NCBI RefSeq assembly: GCF_000474745.1
Contig: NZ_ASJR01000008.1
Location: 1-64,000 of the forward strand
Reading direction: 5' to 3'
Length of the DNA: 64,000 nt
Source: Chitinivibrio alkaliphilus ACht1
GTDB taxonomy: Bacteria; Fibrobacterota; Chitinivibrionia; Chitinivibrionales; Chitinivibrionaceae
Below the pieces are notes generated by a model, which saw only the letters and a list, made by a program, of their open reading frames with translations, did not search any database and had not been told where the DNA came from. Positions 1 to 9,595 of the stretch are shown in pieces; position 1 is the first letter of the stretch, and each line of letters begins with the position of its first letter. A program made the translations under genes and the position numbers.

Positions 1-3000
1 GTGCCTTCTGCGGGCCGTCTTCAGCGCCCTTGTAGATGTAAAAATAGGTTCCTTCCGAAGAAATATCATCGGCAAGAGCCTCGCTGACATCAAAAAACAG
101 CGTATCGCGATCACGATCTTCATCTTCCTGCAGACACATGACGCCTGTAAGGGCCGGGCCAACACGGTCTTCAATATGAACAGGGAGCTCAAAGAGGGTT
201 CCGTCATTATAGAAACTGATAGATCCCTCTCCAGAAGCGGCACCGTCAAAATCAACTTCATCAATGTGTATCCGAACACGGTAATCAGTACGTGAAATAG
301 CAATGTTGTCCGCGGAAAGGGTTTCATCCGTGCCGTTTACGGAGTAATTGATTTCGGTGATATGACTTTCGGTGAAGGGGTTGTCTCCGCCGCGGGAGAT
401 CTCAAAAAGATAGATGATACCGTCGCCGCGTCCGTCTCCCCGGGTATCCTCAAGATATCCTTCAACAAATTCCGGGTCATTATTTCCCTGCCGCTGGAAG
501 GGGACCCACTGATTGTATTCTGCAGCAGGGTTTGGATTGTTGGCCATATCGCGGAGATCGCTCTCATGGACAATTTTGACCTCGGAGAAATTTTCCAGAG
601 CCCGGGCAGCAAAGAATACCGTAAAGAAATCATCCTCACGGGATATTTCTTCCGCTGCAAGGGCTGTGCTGTCACCGGGATTGCCGCGAAAGGCCAAATA
701 GGTGCCGTTGTTACTGAGGTCGCTTACGGCTTCCGTAAAAGCCACCTGAAAGGTATCCACCTGGTTGTCCTGACGCGGATCGGGAATACGATAGAGGGGT
801 AGCTGATTTTCTTCTTCCACAGCGGGACCCACGGCATCAGTGATATTTGTCGCAAGACGATGCGTTGCGCCGTCGGGTTTTTCAAAATAGATAATTCCCT
901 GGCCCGTGGCATCACCGGGGAAATTATCCACAGGGAGGGAAACCGTTACGGTATCCGCGTCCCGGGTAATCTCCAAATCATCCCAGGGGAGGGTTTCGTC
1001 CACCCCATCAATGGAATAACTCACGGTGGTTACATGCTCCTCCGTGAAGGGATCGTCACCGCCCTGGGAGAGCGCGAATTCTTTTATAATGCGATCTCCC
1101 CGCCCGTCACCGACGTTGTCTTCAAGATATGCTTCAATAAATTCGGGATCGTTATTTCCCTGCCGATCAAAGGCAACCCACTGGTTATACTCCTCTGCAG
1201 GATTGGGGTCTTCCGCCCTGTCGCGGAGGGCGGATTCGCTATTAATTTTTACATGGGTAAAATCACTGAGACTTTCTGCGGGAAAAAGGGCGGTGTATAT
1301 ACCCCCTGTTTCGCTTATTTCAGTGGCTTCAAGGGTGGTGCTGTCTCTGTCGTTCCCGCGAAAAGCCAAGATTGGTTCTCCAGCTGCAAAGCCTGTTATG
1401 GGTTCGGTAAAAGCCAGCTGAAAAGTATCCACCTGATCTTCTTGGGAAAGATCCGGTATACGATAGAGGGGAAGATCATCTCCCTCTTCCACGGCTGGTC
1501 CAACGCGGTCATCCACGGGACCCGTAAGCTCAGTCTTTTCTCCGTCTTTGTTGAAAAACACCGTGGCAATACCCGTGGCATCACCGGAAATATCATCGGT
1601 GTCGATGATAATACGTACTGTGTTGCCTGCTGTCTCAATGGTTACTTCACCATCATCGGGCTGCACAGTTACATCCTGTCCGTCTATTTCGTAGGTGACA
1701 TGGGTGATATGGGTGTGGTTGAAGGGGTCATTTCCGTTGGCAATCTCAAAGAGATAGAATATCTGGTCTCCCATACCATCCCCTTCAGTATCCTGGTGAT
1801 AGGCTTCGTCAAATTCCGGATCGTTGTCACCGATGCTTCGTATGGGTCGCCAGAGATTATACTCTTCGGCACTGTTGGGTTCTTCTGCGCGGTCGCGCAC
1901 GGGACCTGCGGGATTAATACGCACAGAATCGTAGGGCAAAACAGTGTGATGATCAAAGATAAAGGTATACTCGCCGTTTTCTTCGCGTACTTCCCGGGTG
2001 GTGATATTTTCTGTGTTTCCGTCCATATCCTTAAAGGAGAGATGGGCTTCATCACTGTTGAGATCGGCAATGGGTTCGGTAAACTGCAGGAGAAGTGTAT
2101 CCTCTTCGGTATCGTTTGCCGGCATATAATATGTTGGCTGGGGAGTACGGCGGAGGGCAGGACCCACACCATCGAGAACAGAGCCACTGATTTCTCCTGA
2201 CGGGTAGGAAAGAAGAACCCTGCCCACTCCATGTCCATCGCTTAAATCGCTGTCCGTAAGGGTGAGGATATTGTTCGTCAAATCAGCGTTATCAGCGGAG
2301 GTGATAGTAGTAGGTTCCGGCCAGGAATATCGGGGATCATCAAAGGAGTCAAGGGGATCGGCATGGGGAGAGGAGGACTCTTCCAGGGTTACTTCAATAA
2401 CATCAGCCATGCCATCACCGGATATGTCACGGGCCCAGGCTTCCCGTATGTGCGGTTCCGGTGGTGTTTCCCAGTAGAGAGAAAAGGTGTCTATGACGGC
2501 ATTGTAATTTCGATCAAAGCCCCGCACCCATGCCTGTACAACATCGCCACCGGCAATGTCTTCCACTTGTTCACGGGGAATGCGGACCTCATAGGTTGCA
2601 AAGAGGGTATCCCCTGAAACAAGATGGGCGTCATGCCATGAGTCCCAGTTTCTATCGGCTGTCCATTGTACGGTTTCAAGGGAGTCAATATCAATATAGG
2701 TTTTATCCTCTATTTCCATGGTTATGATGAGCATGTCATTTTCAACGCGTCTTCCCGCATGGCGAAGATGAGGATATATCGAATCGATAACCGGACCATC
2801 GTAGTCTTCAATCACACTGTATCGAGAAAAACGATCAACCCAGGTGACAAAATCGGAGTTGGTCGGTGTGGGAAAGCGCAGATCAATGTCTCCCTTTACC
2901 ACGCGCATAAGGGCAAGGAAATCATACCGGAAGGATATGGCTCCTTCGTCGCTGAAGGGCCCCTGGTTGTTGAGGATATCATAGGCAGTGGTCACTGTTT

Positions 3001-4513
3001 CCCATATGTCAATGCGTTCCTCATCGTTCAGATCAAAGTGGTGGAGTATTCCCGCTGCGCCAAGCTGACCATTTTCCGGCTCTCCTCCATCTCCAAAGAA
3101 GAACCACTCAACATGTTCCAAGGTGATGGGGTAATCAAAAATCTCCTTGTCTCCTCCATTGGCAACGGAATTTCTACTCCCCTCCTGCAGAGGGTTCACC
3201 GCCCGATAAACAAGCTCAATATAATCATTTCCCAAATCATCTCCGGTGATATTTGGATTGTGCATATGCGTTTCCATGAGGTTGTTCAGAAAGTCATCGA
3301 TGGAATTGCGTCCACCGTTCCACATGGCAAGAAACATCTTGGCAGCCATCTCCCGATCTTCAGCATTGCGAAAGGCATAGTCAGCATAAAACTGGGTTGC
3401 ATTGAAAAAGAGCTCAAAACTGTACCAAAAATATACCGAATTAATGAGTTGTGCATTTACGACCTGCGGAGAATTGCCCACGCAATCATTCGTACCGGGG
3501 GTCGTGGCATATTTTGAAGAATGCGTATAGGTTTCATCAAAGGGAAAGTAGCGACGATATCCTCCCCAAATGACATCCTGATAGGTGGGTTCTTCCCAGT
3601 GATTGGTTCCCATTTCCGTATCGACGTTTGCCGTATGATACGCCGATATTCCCGAGGGAGTTGCTCCGGCACCGGTTTCCCAATCGGTTATGTTTTCTGC
3701 TCTTTCCAGCCCGGCCATACTTTCGTTGGTGGCAGAGGCCAGCATCAGTTGATAATCAAGATTGAAATATTCCGGTACCATGGCCAGCCCCATGGCATAC
3801 ATCGGTCCGGGTCCCCAGTCGGGGTGCTGCTGCCCCATAATAAAGGGGTTGAAAAAGACCCATTCTCCGTTTTGTTGGAACACCTCGGTTTCACACATCT
3901 GAATTTGCCAGAGGGCAGAGTCGGCTTCCTGATCATACCAGGTATTAATTACACCTGCACTCACAGGGCCGCCCCGTTCGCCTAAGAGCGTATCAGGAAT
4001 ATAAATATCAGGGTCATAAAACCAGTCCTGCTGTACCAGTATACGTAAGGAGTCAATACTTAAACTGTCAATGTCAAGAAACCGCCTTTCTCCGGAAAAG
4101 GACCCTATTTTCACCAGCCACTGCTCGTCCCGCGGGTTCCAGTCGGTGTCTGTATCGTCCCATGCGAGATTGGGATTTATGGAGAATGAGCGGGCTTCCC
4201 CAGGATTAATATTGCGGTTATTTGCTGCTCCTGAAAGTTCAATCTCCCAACGGGAATGATTTTCCCTTGTATTACCATCGTCAATTTCTGTGGGCGTACG
4301 CAGGGGATCAAAGGCCACAGGATTTGTGACACGGTCAGTAATATTTGCACGGAACCCACGGACCATCCAGGAATTTATGGTATGATTTTCTATTTGTGCA
4401 GAGCCATTTTCCCGCCCCACCCAATCATTTGTTTGGTGCAACACCAAACCGTTTGAGAAAACGGTACTCACACAGACAAAGAAGCTGAAAAGGAACACCT
4501 GTTTTATAGACAT
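1..4513 (-). CDS. Giant secreted/surface protein with tandem repeat domains (3' end outside window)
   Basis: An uninterrupted frame of 1504 codons runs from an ATG at 4513 (preceded by GGGGAGGT) to the left edge, so the C-terminus is missing. The N-terminus (MSIKQVFLFSFFVCVSTVFS) is a signal peptide. Residues ~20-180 are rich in Asn/Trp and look like a beta-sandwich binding module. Residues ~180-560 form a Trp/Tyr-rich domain containing MLASATNES, which might hold a catalytic Glu (inference). From ~residue 770 on, a unit of about 223 residues recurs, marked by DxVGPA, FTEP/FTEA, LRDxAxxPNPAxEYNQW and acidic GDGxGD loops that resemble calcium-binding turns. I do not recognise a named enzyme family. 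Export to the surface or medium, probably for polysaccharide binding or breakdown, is inferred from the signal peptide and repeats. Confidence 0.85.
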   Translation of the reverse strand, partial: MSIKQVFLFSFFVCVSTVFSNGLVLHQTNDWVGRENGSAQIENHTINSWMVRGFRANITDRVTNPVAFDPLRTPTEIDDGNTRENHSRWEIELSGAANNRNINPGEARSFSINPNLAWDDTDTDWNPRDEQWLVKIGSFSGERRFLDIDSLSIDSLRILVQQDWFYDPDIYIPDTLLGERGGPVSAGVINTWYDQEADSALWQIQMCETEVFQQNGEWVFFNPFIMGQQHPDWGPGPMYAMGLAMVPEYFNLDYQLMLASATNESMAGLERAENITDWETGAGATPSGISAYHTANVDTEMGTNHWEEPTYQDVIWGGYRRYFPFDETYTHSSKYATTPGTNDCVGNSPQVVNAQLINSVYFWYSFELFFNATQFYADYAFRNAEDREMAAKMFLAMWNGGRNSIDDFLNNLMETHMHNPNITGDDLGNDYIELVYRAVNPLQEGSRNSVANGGDKEIFDYPITLEHVEWFFFGDGGEPENGQLGAAGILHHFDLNDEERIDIWETVTTAYDILNNQGPFSDEGAISFRYDFLALMRVVKGDIDLRFPTPTNSDFVTWVDRFSRYSVIEDYDGPVIDSIYPHLRHAGRRVENDMLIITMEIEDKTYIDIDSLETVQWTADRNWDSWHDAHLVSGDTLFATYEVRIPREQVEDIAGGDVVQAWVRGFDRNYNAVIDTFSLYWETPPEPHIREAWARDISGDGMADVIEVTLEESSSPHADPLDSFDDPRYSWPEPTTITSADNADLTNNILTLTDSDLSDGHGVGRVLLSYPSGEISGSVLDGVGPALRRTPQPTYYMPANDTEEDTLLLQFTEPIADLNSDEAHLSFKDMDGNTENITTREVREENGEYTFIFDHHTVLPYDSVRINPAGPVRDRAEEPNSAEEYNLWRPIRSIGDNDPEFDEAYHQDTEGDGMGDQIFYLFEIANGNDPFNHTHITHVTYEIDGQDVTVQPDDGEVTIETAGNTVRIIIDTDDISGDATGIATVFFNKDGEKTELTGPVDDRVGPAVEEGDDLPLYRIPDLSQEDQVDTFQLAFTEPITGFAAGEPILAFRGNDRDSTTLEATEISETGGIYTALFPAESLSDFTHVKINSESALRDRAEDPNPAEEYNQWVAFDRQGNNDPEFIEAYLEDNVGDGRGDRIIKEFALSQGGDDPFTEEHVTTVSYSIDGVDETLPWDDLEITRDADTVTVSLPVDNFPGDATGQGIIYFEKPDGATHRLATNITDAVGPAVEEENQLPLYRIPDPRQDNQVDTFQVAFTEAVSDLSNNGTYLAFRGNPGDSTALAAEEISREDDFFTVFFAARALENFSEVKIVHESDLRDMANNPNPAAEYNQWVPFQRQGNNDPEFVEGYLEDTRGDGRGDGIIYLFEISRGGDNPFTESHITEINYSVNGTDETLSADNIAISRTDYRVRIHIDEVDFDGAASGEGSISFYNDGTLFELPVHIEDRVGPALTGVMCLQEDEDRDRDTLFFDVSEALADDISSEGTYFYIYKGAEDGPQKA
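152..2173 (-). repeat. ~670-bp tandem coding repeats (three full units)
   Basis: The codons for Asp-x-Val-Gly-Pro-Ala recur at 2156-2173, 1493-1510, 821-838 and 152-169, giving periods of 663, 672 and 669 bp. Between these anchors each unit repeats the same order: LPLYRIPD, a FTEP/FTEA strand, AFRGN, EYNQW, NNDPEF, GDGRGD and NPFTE. The two units nearest the left edge are the most alike. Small length differences show divergence at protein level rather than fresh duplication. Confidence 0.8.
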
Positions 4514-4915
4514 ATGGCACCTCCCCTGTGAAGAAGGCTAAGTGGTACCACACGCTCTGCAAACAGAACGGCCGTGCTTTCAGAAATATGCGAACAAATG
4601 ACGTAAGTGTCCCCACCACAAGAGGGCACTCCCCATGGAGCGTTCAGAAACATAAATGTTCTCCTTGTTAATACATACCCGGTCCCCACCAGTATGTACA
4701 TAATATACCTTATTTTTATGAAAAAACTGCACATTTCAAGTCACCAGTTTCTAAAAAAAGCTCTTTTTTTCCTCTGCGAGACCTGTATGGGAAGATCTCT
4801 GCGTGCATACTGCCCTTCCGAGTATCACCAACAAAGAAGGATGGGAGGGAAGAGCCCATTTCAAACCGGGGCACAACATATTTTGATATGTATGCTCAAT
4901 ATGAAGGGATATTGC
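4514..4915. other. Intergenic region between divergent genes
   Basis: About 400 bases without a convincing gene. It must carry promoters for the giant surface gene (minus) and the gene at 4916 (plus). Visible signals are the perfect palindrome TATGTACATA at 4693-4702 and, overlapping it, TATATT on the minus strand at 4702-4707, a possible -10. No matching -35 is clear. A plus-strand frame stays open through this region but lacks a ribosome site and family-like sequence. Confidence 0.5.
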
Positions 4916-5263
4916 ATGACCATACTACGCGGCTTGAAAGACACCGCCCTTGCCCTGGGCATAAAGGGCATGGGCAAGAAGTATCTTGCCCATATAGGCC
5001 ATATTACCACCTGTGAGGTTACAACCGCTGAAAAAAGATGTGCCCTCCAGATTGCCCTTGCTGGAGAACCACACCCTATACGCCTCTCTCTTTCCTATGA
5101 TCTCCGGGAACACCGCGGATCCTCAAGGGCTGAAGACACGCTTATTCTTACTCAGTGCACCGCATCAAAAGAGTGGATGGAAACAGTAGCACAGAACTAC
5201 CTCTGTAATCGCTCCATTCCACTCACCGGATCCCTTCGTCATCTATCGGTGCTGTTGCGATGA
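4916..5263 (+). CDS. Hypothetical protein, 115 aa, coupled to nudC
   Basis: The chosen ATG at 4916 follows AAGGGA with a 6-base gap; the frame is open further upstream but without a ribosome site. The product begins MTILRGLKDTALALGIKG and is a small soluble protein with no signal peptide or membrane segment. It contains three cysteines and no motif I recognise. Its stop overlaps the nudC start (ATGA at 5260-5263), so the two are translationally coupled. The link to nudC suggests a role in nucleotide or cofactor housekeeping, but this is only context. Confidence 0.6.
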   Translation: MTILRGLKDTALALGIKGMGKKYLAHIGHITTCEVTTAEKRCALQIALAGEPHPIRLSLSYDLREHRGSSRAEDTLILTQCTASKEWMETVAQNYLCNRSIPLTGSLRHLSVLLR

Positions 5264-6081
5264 GTAGCCACGAATCTCCCCCAACCACCTGGTATCTCTT
5301 TCACGAGAACACCCTGTTCCTGACAGAGGAGGGGACCCTCCCCACTACCCGCGATGCACGACCGCCCATTCCGGTGGTGCTCCATGAGCCCGTGGTGTGG
5401 AGTCAAGAGCAGCAGCGATGCGGAGAGATAGCCTCCTCCCTATCAATTCCCTCTGGGTGGACTCCCATATCACTTCGGGCGGTGTATTCACAGTTCTCAC
5501 ACCGGGAGGCGGCCCTTGCAGGACGAGCCTTTCAAATAAAAGAGTGGGCAGTACAACATCAATTTTGTGGGCAGTGCGGGGCCCCCACCAACCGAAGCCG
5601 TACGGAGTATGCCGCCCTCTGTTCACACTGCAATCGCCGCTACTACCCACGAATATCCCCGGCAATCATTGTTGCCATCTCCCGAGAAGATACCATACTT
5701 CTTGCCCATAACGCCCGCTTTCCCCAAAATCGATACAGCCTTATTGCCGGATTTATGGAGCCGGGGGAAACCCCTGAGTTGACCATCCGGCGTGAGGTGC
5801 ATGAAGAAGTGGGAATCACCATTGATTCAATTTGCTATGTTGCAAGCCAATCCCATCCCTTTCCTGACTCCCTCATGCTAGGATTTACCGCTCGGTATGC
5901 AGGTGGGACGATCCGTCCCGACGGAAGGGAGATACTCCATGCCGACTGGTTTGATAGAGAAGACCTTGCCACGGTGGACCTCCCGTCTCGGCGAGCCCTT
6001 TCCCGTGCCTTAATTGAATGGGTGATGTATAGGGATGTAGCAGCTCTCAGCCCGTTTCAACAGAAAAATCGCCCCTTTTAA
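5260..6081 (+). CDS. nudC: NudC-type NADH pyrophosphatase / NAD-RNA decapping Nudix hydrolase
   Basis: 273 residues, the usual size for NudC. A zinc ribbon is visible with Cys103, Cys106, Cys121 and Cys124 (CGQCG...CSHC). The Nudix box lies at about 164-186 (GFMEPGE followed by REVHEEVGI), and the NudC-specific SQxxPFPxS motif is present as SQSHPFPDS at 196-204. The family splits NAD(H) into NMN(H) and AMP and removes NAD caps from RNA 5' ends. The ATG overlaps the stop of the upstream small gene. The first ~95 residues are the variable N-terminal domain. Confidence 0.93.
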   Translation: MSSHESPPTTWYLFHENTLFLTEEGTLPTTRDARPPIPVVLHEPVVWSQEQQRCGEIASSLSIPSGWTPISLRAVYSQFSHREAALAGRAFQIKEWAVQHQFCGQCGAPTNRSRTEYAALCSHCNRRYYPRISPAIIVAISREDTILLAHNARFPQNRYSLIAGFMEPGETPELTIRREVHEEVGITIDSICYVASQSHPFPDSLMLGFTARYAGGTIRPDGREILHADWFDREDLATVDLPSRRALSRALIEWVMYRDVAALSPFQQKNRPF

Positions 6082-6116
6082 ACAAAAAAAAGCCTTCTTC
6101 CCGGAGGAAGAAGGCT
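6082..6116 (-). terminator. Rho-independent terminator of the 6140-6610 lipoprotein gene
   Basis: An 11-bp perfect stem (6091-6101 with 6106-6116) with a four-base loop is followed on the minus strand by a T run (complement of 6084-6090). On the plus strand there is no T run, so it mainly serves the minus-strand genes, although it also lies just past nudC. Confidence 0.85.
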
Positions 6117-6139
6117 CAGAGTAAGGTAAAACGGAGCAA

Positions 6140-6610
6140 TTACTGCACGTTTTCAATTTTCCATGTATCACCTTCAAGAACCATGGTAACATTGTGGGTT
6201 TCCCCATCGTCACCTGCTACAGCAAGCACAGCAGAATCTTCATCCACCTCTTCTGAAATCACCTCTCCTTGAATAAAGGAGGCGGCATTTTCTTCCGGAG
6301 TCCCCTGACTCATGAGGGTAATAAAAATCTCCCGACCATCCTTGCCCTCTAAGCTCTCAAAAAGCTCGGCATTCTCATCATCTTCTTCCATCATGGCGCT
6401 CATCTGCACCATCATCTCAAAGATCTCGCTCATTTCTTCCTGAGATTTCTCCGAATACGCATCAAAGACCTCACCATACTCCCCCTCTTCAAGAGAGCGC
6501 AAGAGCTGATTAAAACTACCTGTCGGGGTAGAGGTGTCAACATCGGTGGACTCTGTACATGCAACAAAGAGAAACATACACGAGAACACGAGGGCCATAC
6601 ACAATTTCAT
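6140..6610 (-). CDS. Small lipoprotein, NTF2/DUF4878-like
   Basis: 156 residues with a lipoprotein signal: a hydrophobic stretch ending in FVAC, the Cys at residue 18 being the predicted lipid-modified one. The mature part is very acidic (EEDDENAELFESLEG) with repeated Met. Its layout (helical 'FNQLLRSLEEGEYGEVFDAY' start, C-terminal strands ending GDTWKIENVQ) is like the DUF4878/NTF2-like lipoproteins often found in Gram-negative bacteria. AAGGAGATAGT precedes the ATG. It sits 15 bases after the MscS gene and is the last gene before the terminator. Its function is unknown. Confidence 0.75.
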   Translation of the reverse strand: MKLCMALVFSCMFLFVACTESTDVDTSTPTGSFNQLLRSLEEGEYGEVFDAYSEKSQEEMSEIFEMMVQMSAMMEEDDENAELFESLEGKDGREIFITLMSQGTPEENAASFIQGEVISEEVDEDSAVLAVAGDDGETHNVTMVLEGDTWKIENVQ

Positions 6611-6625
6611 ACTATCTCCTTATAA

Positions 6626-7531
6626 TTACGACTCATTGGCTATTTTTAAACTTTCAATCTCACTCCCCCAGTATACCGTGCGATGCGGAAAGGGAATTTC
6701 AATATTATGCTCATCGAAGGCCCGTTTCAACCGACGACGATATTCACGGGCAGTCTTCCACTGTTCAATAGGACGGGTTTTAATACGTAAACGAATATCT
6801 ATAGCACTATCTCCAAAATTATCAACCCCCATAATTTCTATGGGTTCTAATATGGCTGGTCCAAACTCCTCATCTTCGGCAAGTTCTTCTCCCACGGTCC
6901 GCATTACATCCATGACCGCATCAAGATCTTCCTTATACGCAACCCCAATAGTTAACACCGCCGCAGACCACTCCTTTGTAAGATTGGAAAAAGAGTTGAT
7001 CTTCCCATTTTGAAACACATGGACAACCCCAGACACATCTCGTAGGACAATGGTACGCAGGCCAACCTGTTGCACCAACCCACCCGTGCCGTTGATATTC
7101 ACCACATCGCCCTTGCGAATGTGATTTTCCATAAGAATAAAGAAACCGGAGATAAAATCACGAACCAACTCTTGCGAACCAAAACCAAGACCCAACCCGA
7201 TAATCCCCGCCCCGGCAATGAGGGGGGCAATATCAACCCCAACTTCTTTGAGAATTAACATGCCCGCAATGGCAAAAATCCCAACCTTTACGAGGGATTT
7301 TAGGATACCCAGCAGGGTTTCAAGGCGTTTTTCCTCTTCTCCCTCGTTGCTCGATGATCCGTGGGTCATATTTTTTAACACAATCGGATAGAGACGACTA
7401 ATTACGCTCCGACTCAGGCGAATAGCCACCCAGCTGATAATACAAATGAGAATAATCATTGGAAGGGTACTGATACTCCACTGCACAATTATATCAGAAT
7501 ACTCCCGTACCATTTCCTGGTATGATTCCAT
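6626..7531 (-). CDS. mscS: MscS-family mechanosensitive channel
   Basis: 301 residues. Three hydrophobic segments come first: ~18-40, ~78-100, and the pore helix ~105-130 with the glycine/alanine-rich pattern GAGIIGLGLGFGSQ. The MscS beta domain follows (GDVVNINGTGGLVQQVGLRTIVLRD), then an alpha/beta C-terminal cage. The family opens on membrane tension to release solutes on hypo-osmotic shock. I place the start at ATG 7531 because GGAGGA lies 6 bases upstream; the in-frame TTG at 7537 touches that ribosome site. A hydrophilic linker near residue 60 (HGSSSNEGEEEKR) is unusually acidic. Confidence 0.92.
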   Translation of the reverse strand: MESYQEMVREYSDIIVQWSISTLPMIILICIISWVAIRLSRSVISRLYPIVLKNMTHGSSSNEGEEEKRLETLLGILKSLVKVGIFAIAGMLILKEVGVDIAPLIAGAGIIGLGLGFGSQELVRDFISGFFILMENHIRKGDVVNINGTGGLVQQVGLRTIVLRDVSGVVHVFQNGKINSFSNLTKEWSAAVLTIGVAYKEDLDAVMDVMRTVGEELAEDEEFGPAILEPIEIMGVDNFGDSAIDIRLRIKTRPIEQWKTAREYRRRLKRAFDEHNIEIPFPHRTVYWGSEIESLKIANES

Positions 7532-7594
7532 GGTCAATCCTCCATTCTCACACTTTCCTAGTAAAGTACGTTACGTACACATGCATGTACAAGA

Positions 7595-9595
7595 TTATTT
7601 TAATCCCTCCAGGATATACTGAAATATGGGATTGTTTTCTTTCTCTCGCGGTTCCTGAAGCCAGAAAGGGAGATATTCCGGTTGTTGCAGCATTTTCCGG
7701 TCGAGTAACTCAGCCGTGGTCTTATAGTATTGTCGGGAACATTTTCCTACAAAAAGCGGGGTCAAATCTACCCCATCCTTCCACAGGGAGTAGAGCTGGG
7801 TAAACCCGGAAAGATAAAGAAAATCCTTGGTGAGCCCTCCACCGCGAAAGACCCGGGTGGTTGTGGTAAAAGCATCCTTGGGGGCTACATTGTATTGGTC
7901 CACAAGATGTTCAAAGGTGGTCTTAAAATCAGCGCCATTACAAATATCATATACGGCGATCACCCTCAGAGCTAACTTTTTTAATCGTCTCATGGTGAGA
8001 TTACCCGAAAGATACTCCCCCAATACAGCAAGCCCCTCCTGCGTCTTTGTGTTGACAGGCAGGCCGAGACGGAAGAGGTGCAGGGGCTGCACCGCGGCAT
8101 TGATGGTGGTTACCATATGTACCCCAATTTCATGGTGCACCAGATACCGAAGCTCACGACGGGTAAAACGGGCGTCCTGTTTCACCACCACCTTTTTGTC
8201 ACGATTAATTACCATTACATCGGACACCACATTTTTTTGAATATCACACACCCCACGAAATCCATAGCGATCAAACTCTTCTTCAAAAACCCGTTTTGCC
8301 TCGGCGCTATCAAAGGATGGTTCAGGCCGTTCTTCCTCTGCAATGGGCGGCAACATAAGAAGATACCGGGCATTTTCCAAATCTCGCTCCGTGGGTTCTC
8401 CAAAATACCGAAGAGAATTGTAGAGAAAATCATCCTGATCCCGCGTTGCAATCATATCTATCTGATCATTAAACCCTTGTATCGAAGCGGCATAGAGCTC
8501 TTGCAAAGCAAGGTCAGTCAGTTTTTCCACGGGAAGATTCAACAACTCCCGTTTTAAGAGGAACGCATCAATCTGTATTTTTCGATACCGAAAGGAGGGG
8601 TTGTTTCGATAGCCACTCCGGAAAAAGGCACTTCGTTCACTGCGCATATTCACTGGATTCAGAAGGGAGAGCAGCTCAAAACGGCGAAGAGCAGAAAAGA
8701 GCCGTCGGTCAATCTGCACAAGATGCTGTTCCGGTTTCTCAGAGAGAAGGTGGTGCTTCTTTGTTTTGTTCCAGGTTGTCATTGTTTCAGCAAACTCATA
8801 GGCCATATCAATACAGGCTCGATGCAGCTGAAGCTTCAACTCACGTATTACTTCGGGGTAGCTTTCACCGCTTTTTTCATCACAATACACCTTCTTAATT
8901 TCCGTTGCAAGAACCAAGCTGCGAGGAAAATTCTCTCGAATATACCGCAGGGCATACCCACGCCCAAAAAAGACATCGTTTACGGCACACCCCGATTCAT
9001 TGGCGATGCAACATTGAGAAAGGCGGTTTTGCCACGCCGTAACCATGGAACCAAAGGTTTCTGTATCAACGTGTTCACTGCCAATATTGAATAAGGGAAC
9101 AGGCCGATTCCACCGCTCATAGTTGTAGGAGTGGATATCAAAGACAAGGACACGACCGAAGCGCTCTTCCAAGACAGCGAGAATCCCCGAAAGAAGTTGA
9201 TAATACTGTCTGTGTTTTGCCACGGTTTCACGGCGCTCTTTCTCAGTCAGCTCCTGTCTCCACACGTGTTTTCCCCAAGCTACATCGTAAATGCACTCTT
9301 CTGGAGATCTATTTAAGTCATACTCAAAACGGGAATCAAGACCGGTGAGGGTAATGGGAAGAGAGTCGATACAGTCTCCAGTATAGGGGTCTTCTTCATA
9401 CCAGCGCTCATACTCGGAAAGAGCCGTTTTTGCCACAAGAGACGGGCGCATACGGTTGCCGTTATGTATCGCCATGGCGATACAGGGCACATACTTGGTA
9501 ACACGAATACGCACGGATTCATCCAAGGTACAGGCGGAGAAATGTTCCCCCGCACGCACCTTCTGAACTATCTCCGCCACGGAAAGCCTACGCAT
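7595..9595 (-). CDS. Fusion of N-formylglutamate amidohydrolase-like and DUF1704 (QEGLA-motif) metallopeptidase-like domains
   Basis: 666 residues, two domains. Residues ~30-260 match the N-formylglutamate amidohydrolase fold (AIHNGNR, DSRFEYDLNR at 87-96, VFDIHSYN at 151-158, IGSEHVD). Residues ~300-666 are DUF1704: the zinc-peptidase-like HEIGVH is at 488-493 and QEGLA at 519-523. Bacterial DUF1704 proteins are named 'flavohemoglobin expression-modulating QEGLA motif' proteins; eukaryotic relatives (MATCAP) are tyrosine carboxypeptidases that use HExxxH and a downstream Glu. The start overlaps the end of the upstream ATP-grasp gene by 8 bases, with AGGTGA as ribosome site. Natural substrate unknown; a tail-trimming peptidase paired with a ligase is an inference. 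Confidence 0.88.
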   Translation of the reverse strand: MRRLSVAEIVQKVRAGEHFSACTLDESVRIRVTKYVPCIAMAIHNGNRMRPSLVAKTALSEYERWYEEDPYTGDCIDSLPITLTGLDSRFEYDLNRSPEECIYDVAWGKHVWRQELTEKERRETVAKHRQYYQLLSGILAVLEERFGRVLVFDIHSYNYERWNRPVPLFNIGSEHVDTETFGSMVTAWQNRLSQCCIANESGCAVNDVFFGRGYALRYIRENFPRSLVLATEIKKVYCDEKSGESYPEVIRELKLQLHRACIDMAYEFAETMTTWNKTKKHHLLSEKPEQHLVQIDRRLFSALRRFELLSLLNPVNMRSERSAFFRSGYRNNPSFRYRKIQIDAFLLKRELLNLPVEKLTDLALQELYAASIQGFNDQIDMIATRDQDDFLYNSLRYFGEPTERDLENARYLLMLPPIAEEERPEPSFDSAEAKRVFEEEFDRYGFRGVCDIQKNVVSDVMVINRDKKVVVKQDARFTRRELRYLVHHEIGVHMVTTINAAVQPLHLFRLGLPVNTKTQEGLAVLGEYLSGNLTMRRLKKLALRVIAVYDICNGADFKTTFEHLVDQYNVAPKDAFTTTTRVFRGGGLTKDFLYLSGFTQLYSLWKDGVDLTPLFVGKCSRQYYKTTAELLDRKMLQQPEYLPFWLQEPREKENNPIFQYILEGLK

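Noticed and set aside
860-2200. A 446-codon open frame on the plus strand
   Set aside because: It is antisense to the giant surface gene, whose minus-strand frame has a signal peptide, ribosome site and repeated domains. The plus frame has no ribosome site and its product looks like a shadow of the repeats.
4607-4915. Upstream extension of the 4916 gene
   Set aside because: No ribosome site at the upstream starts, composition is unlike its coding part, and AAGGGA sits correctly before ATG 4916.
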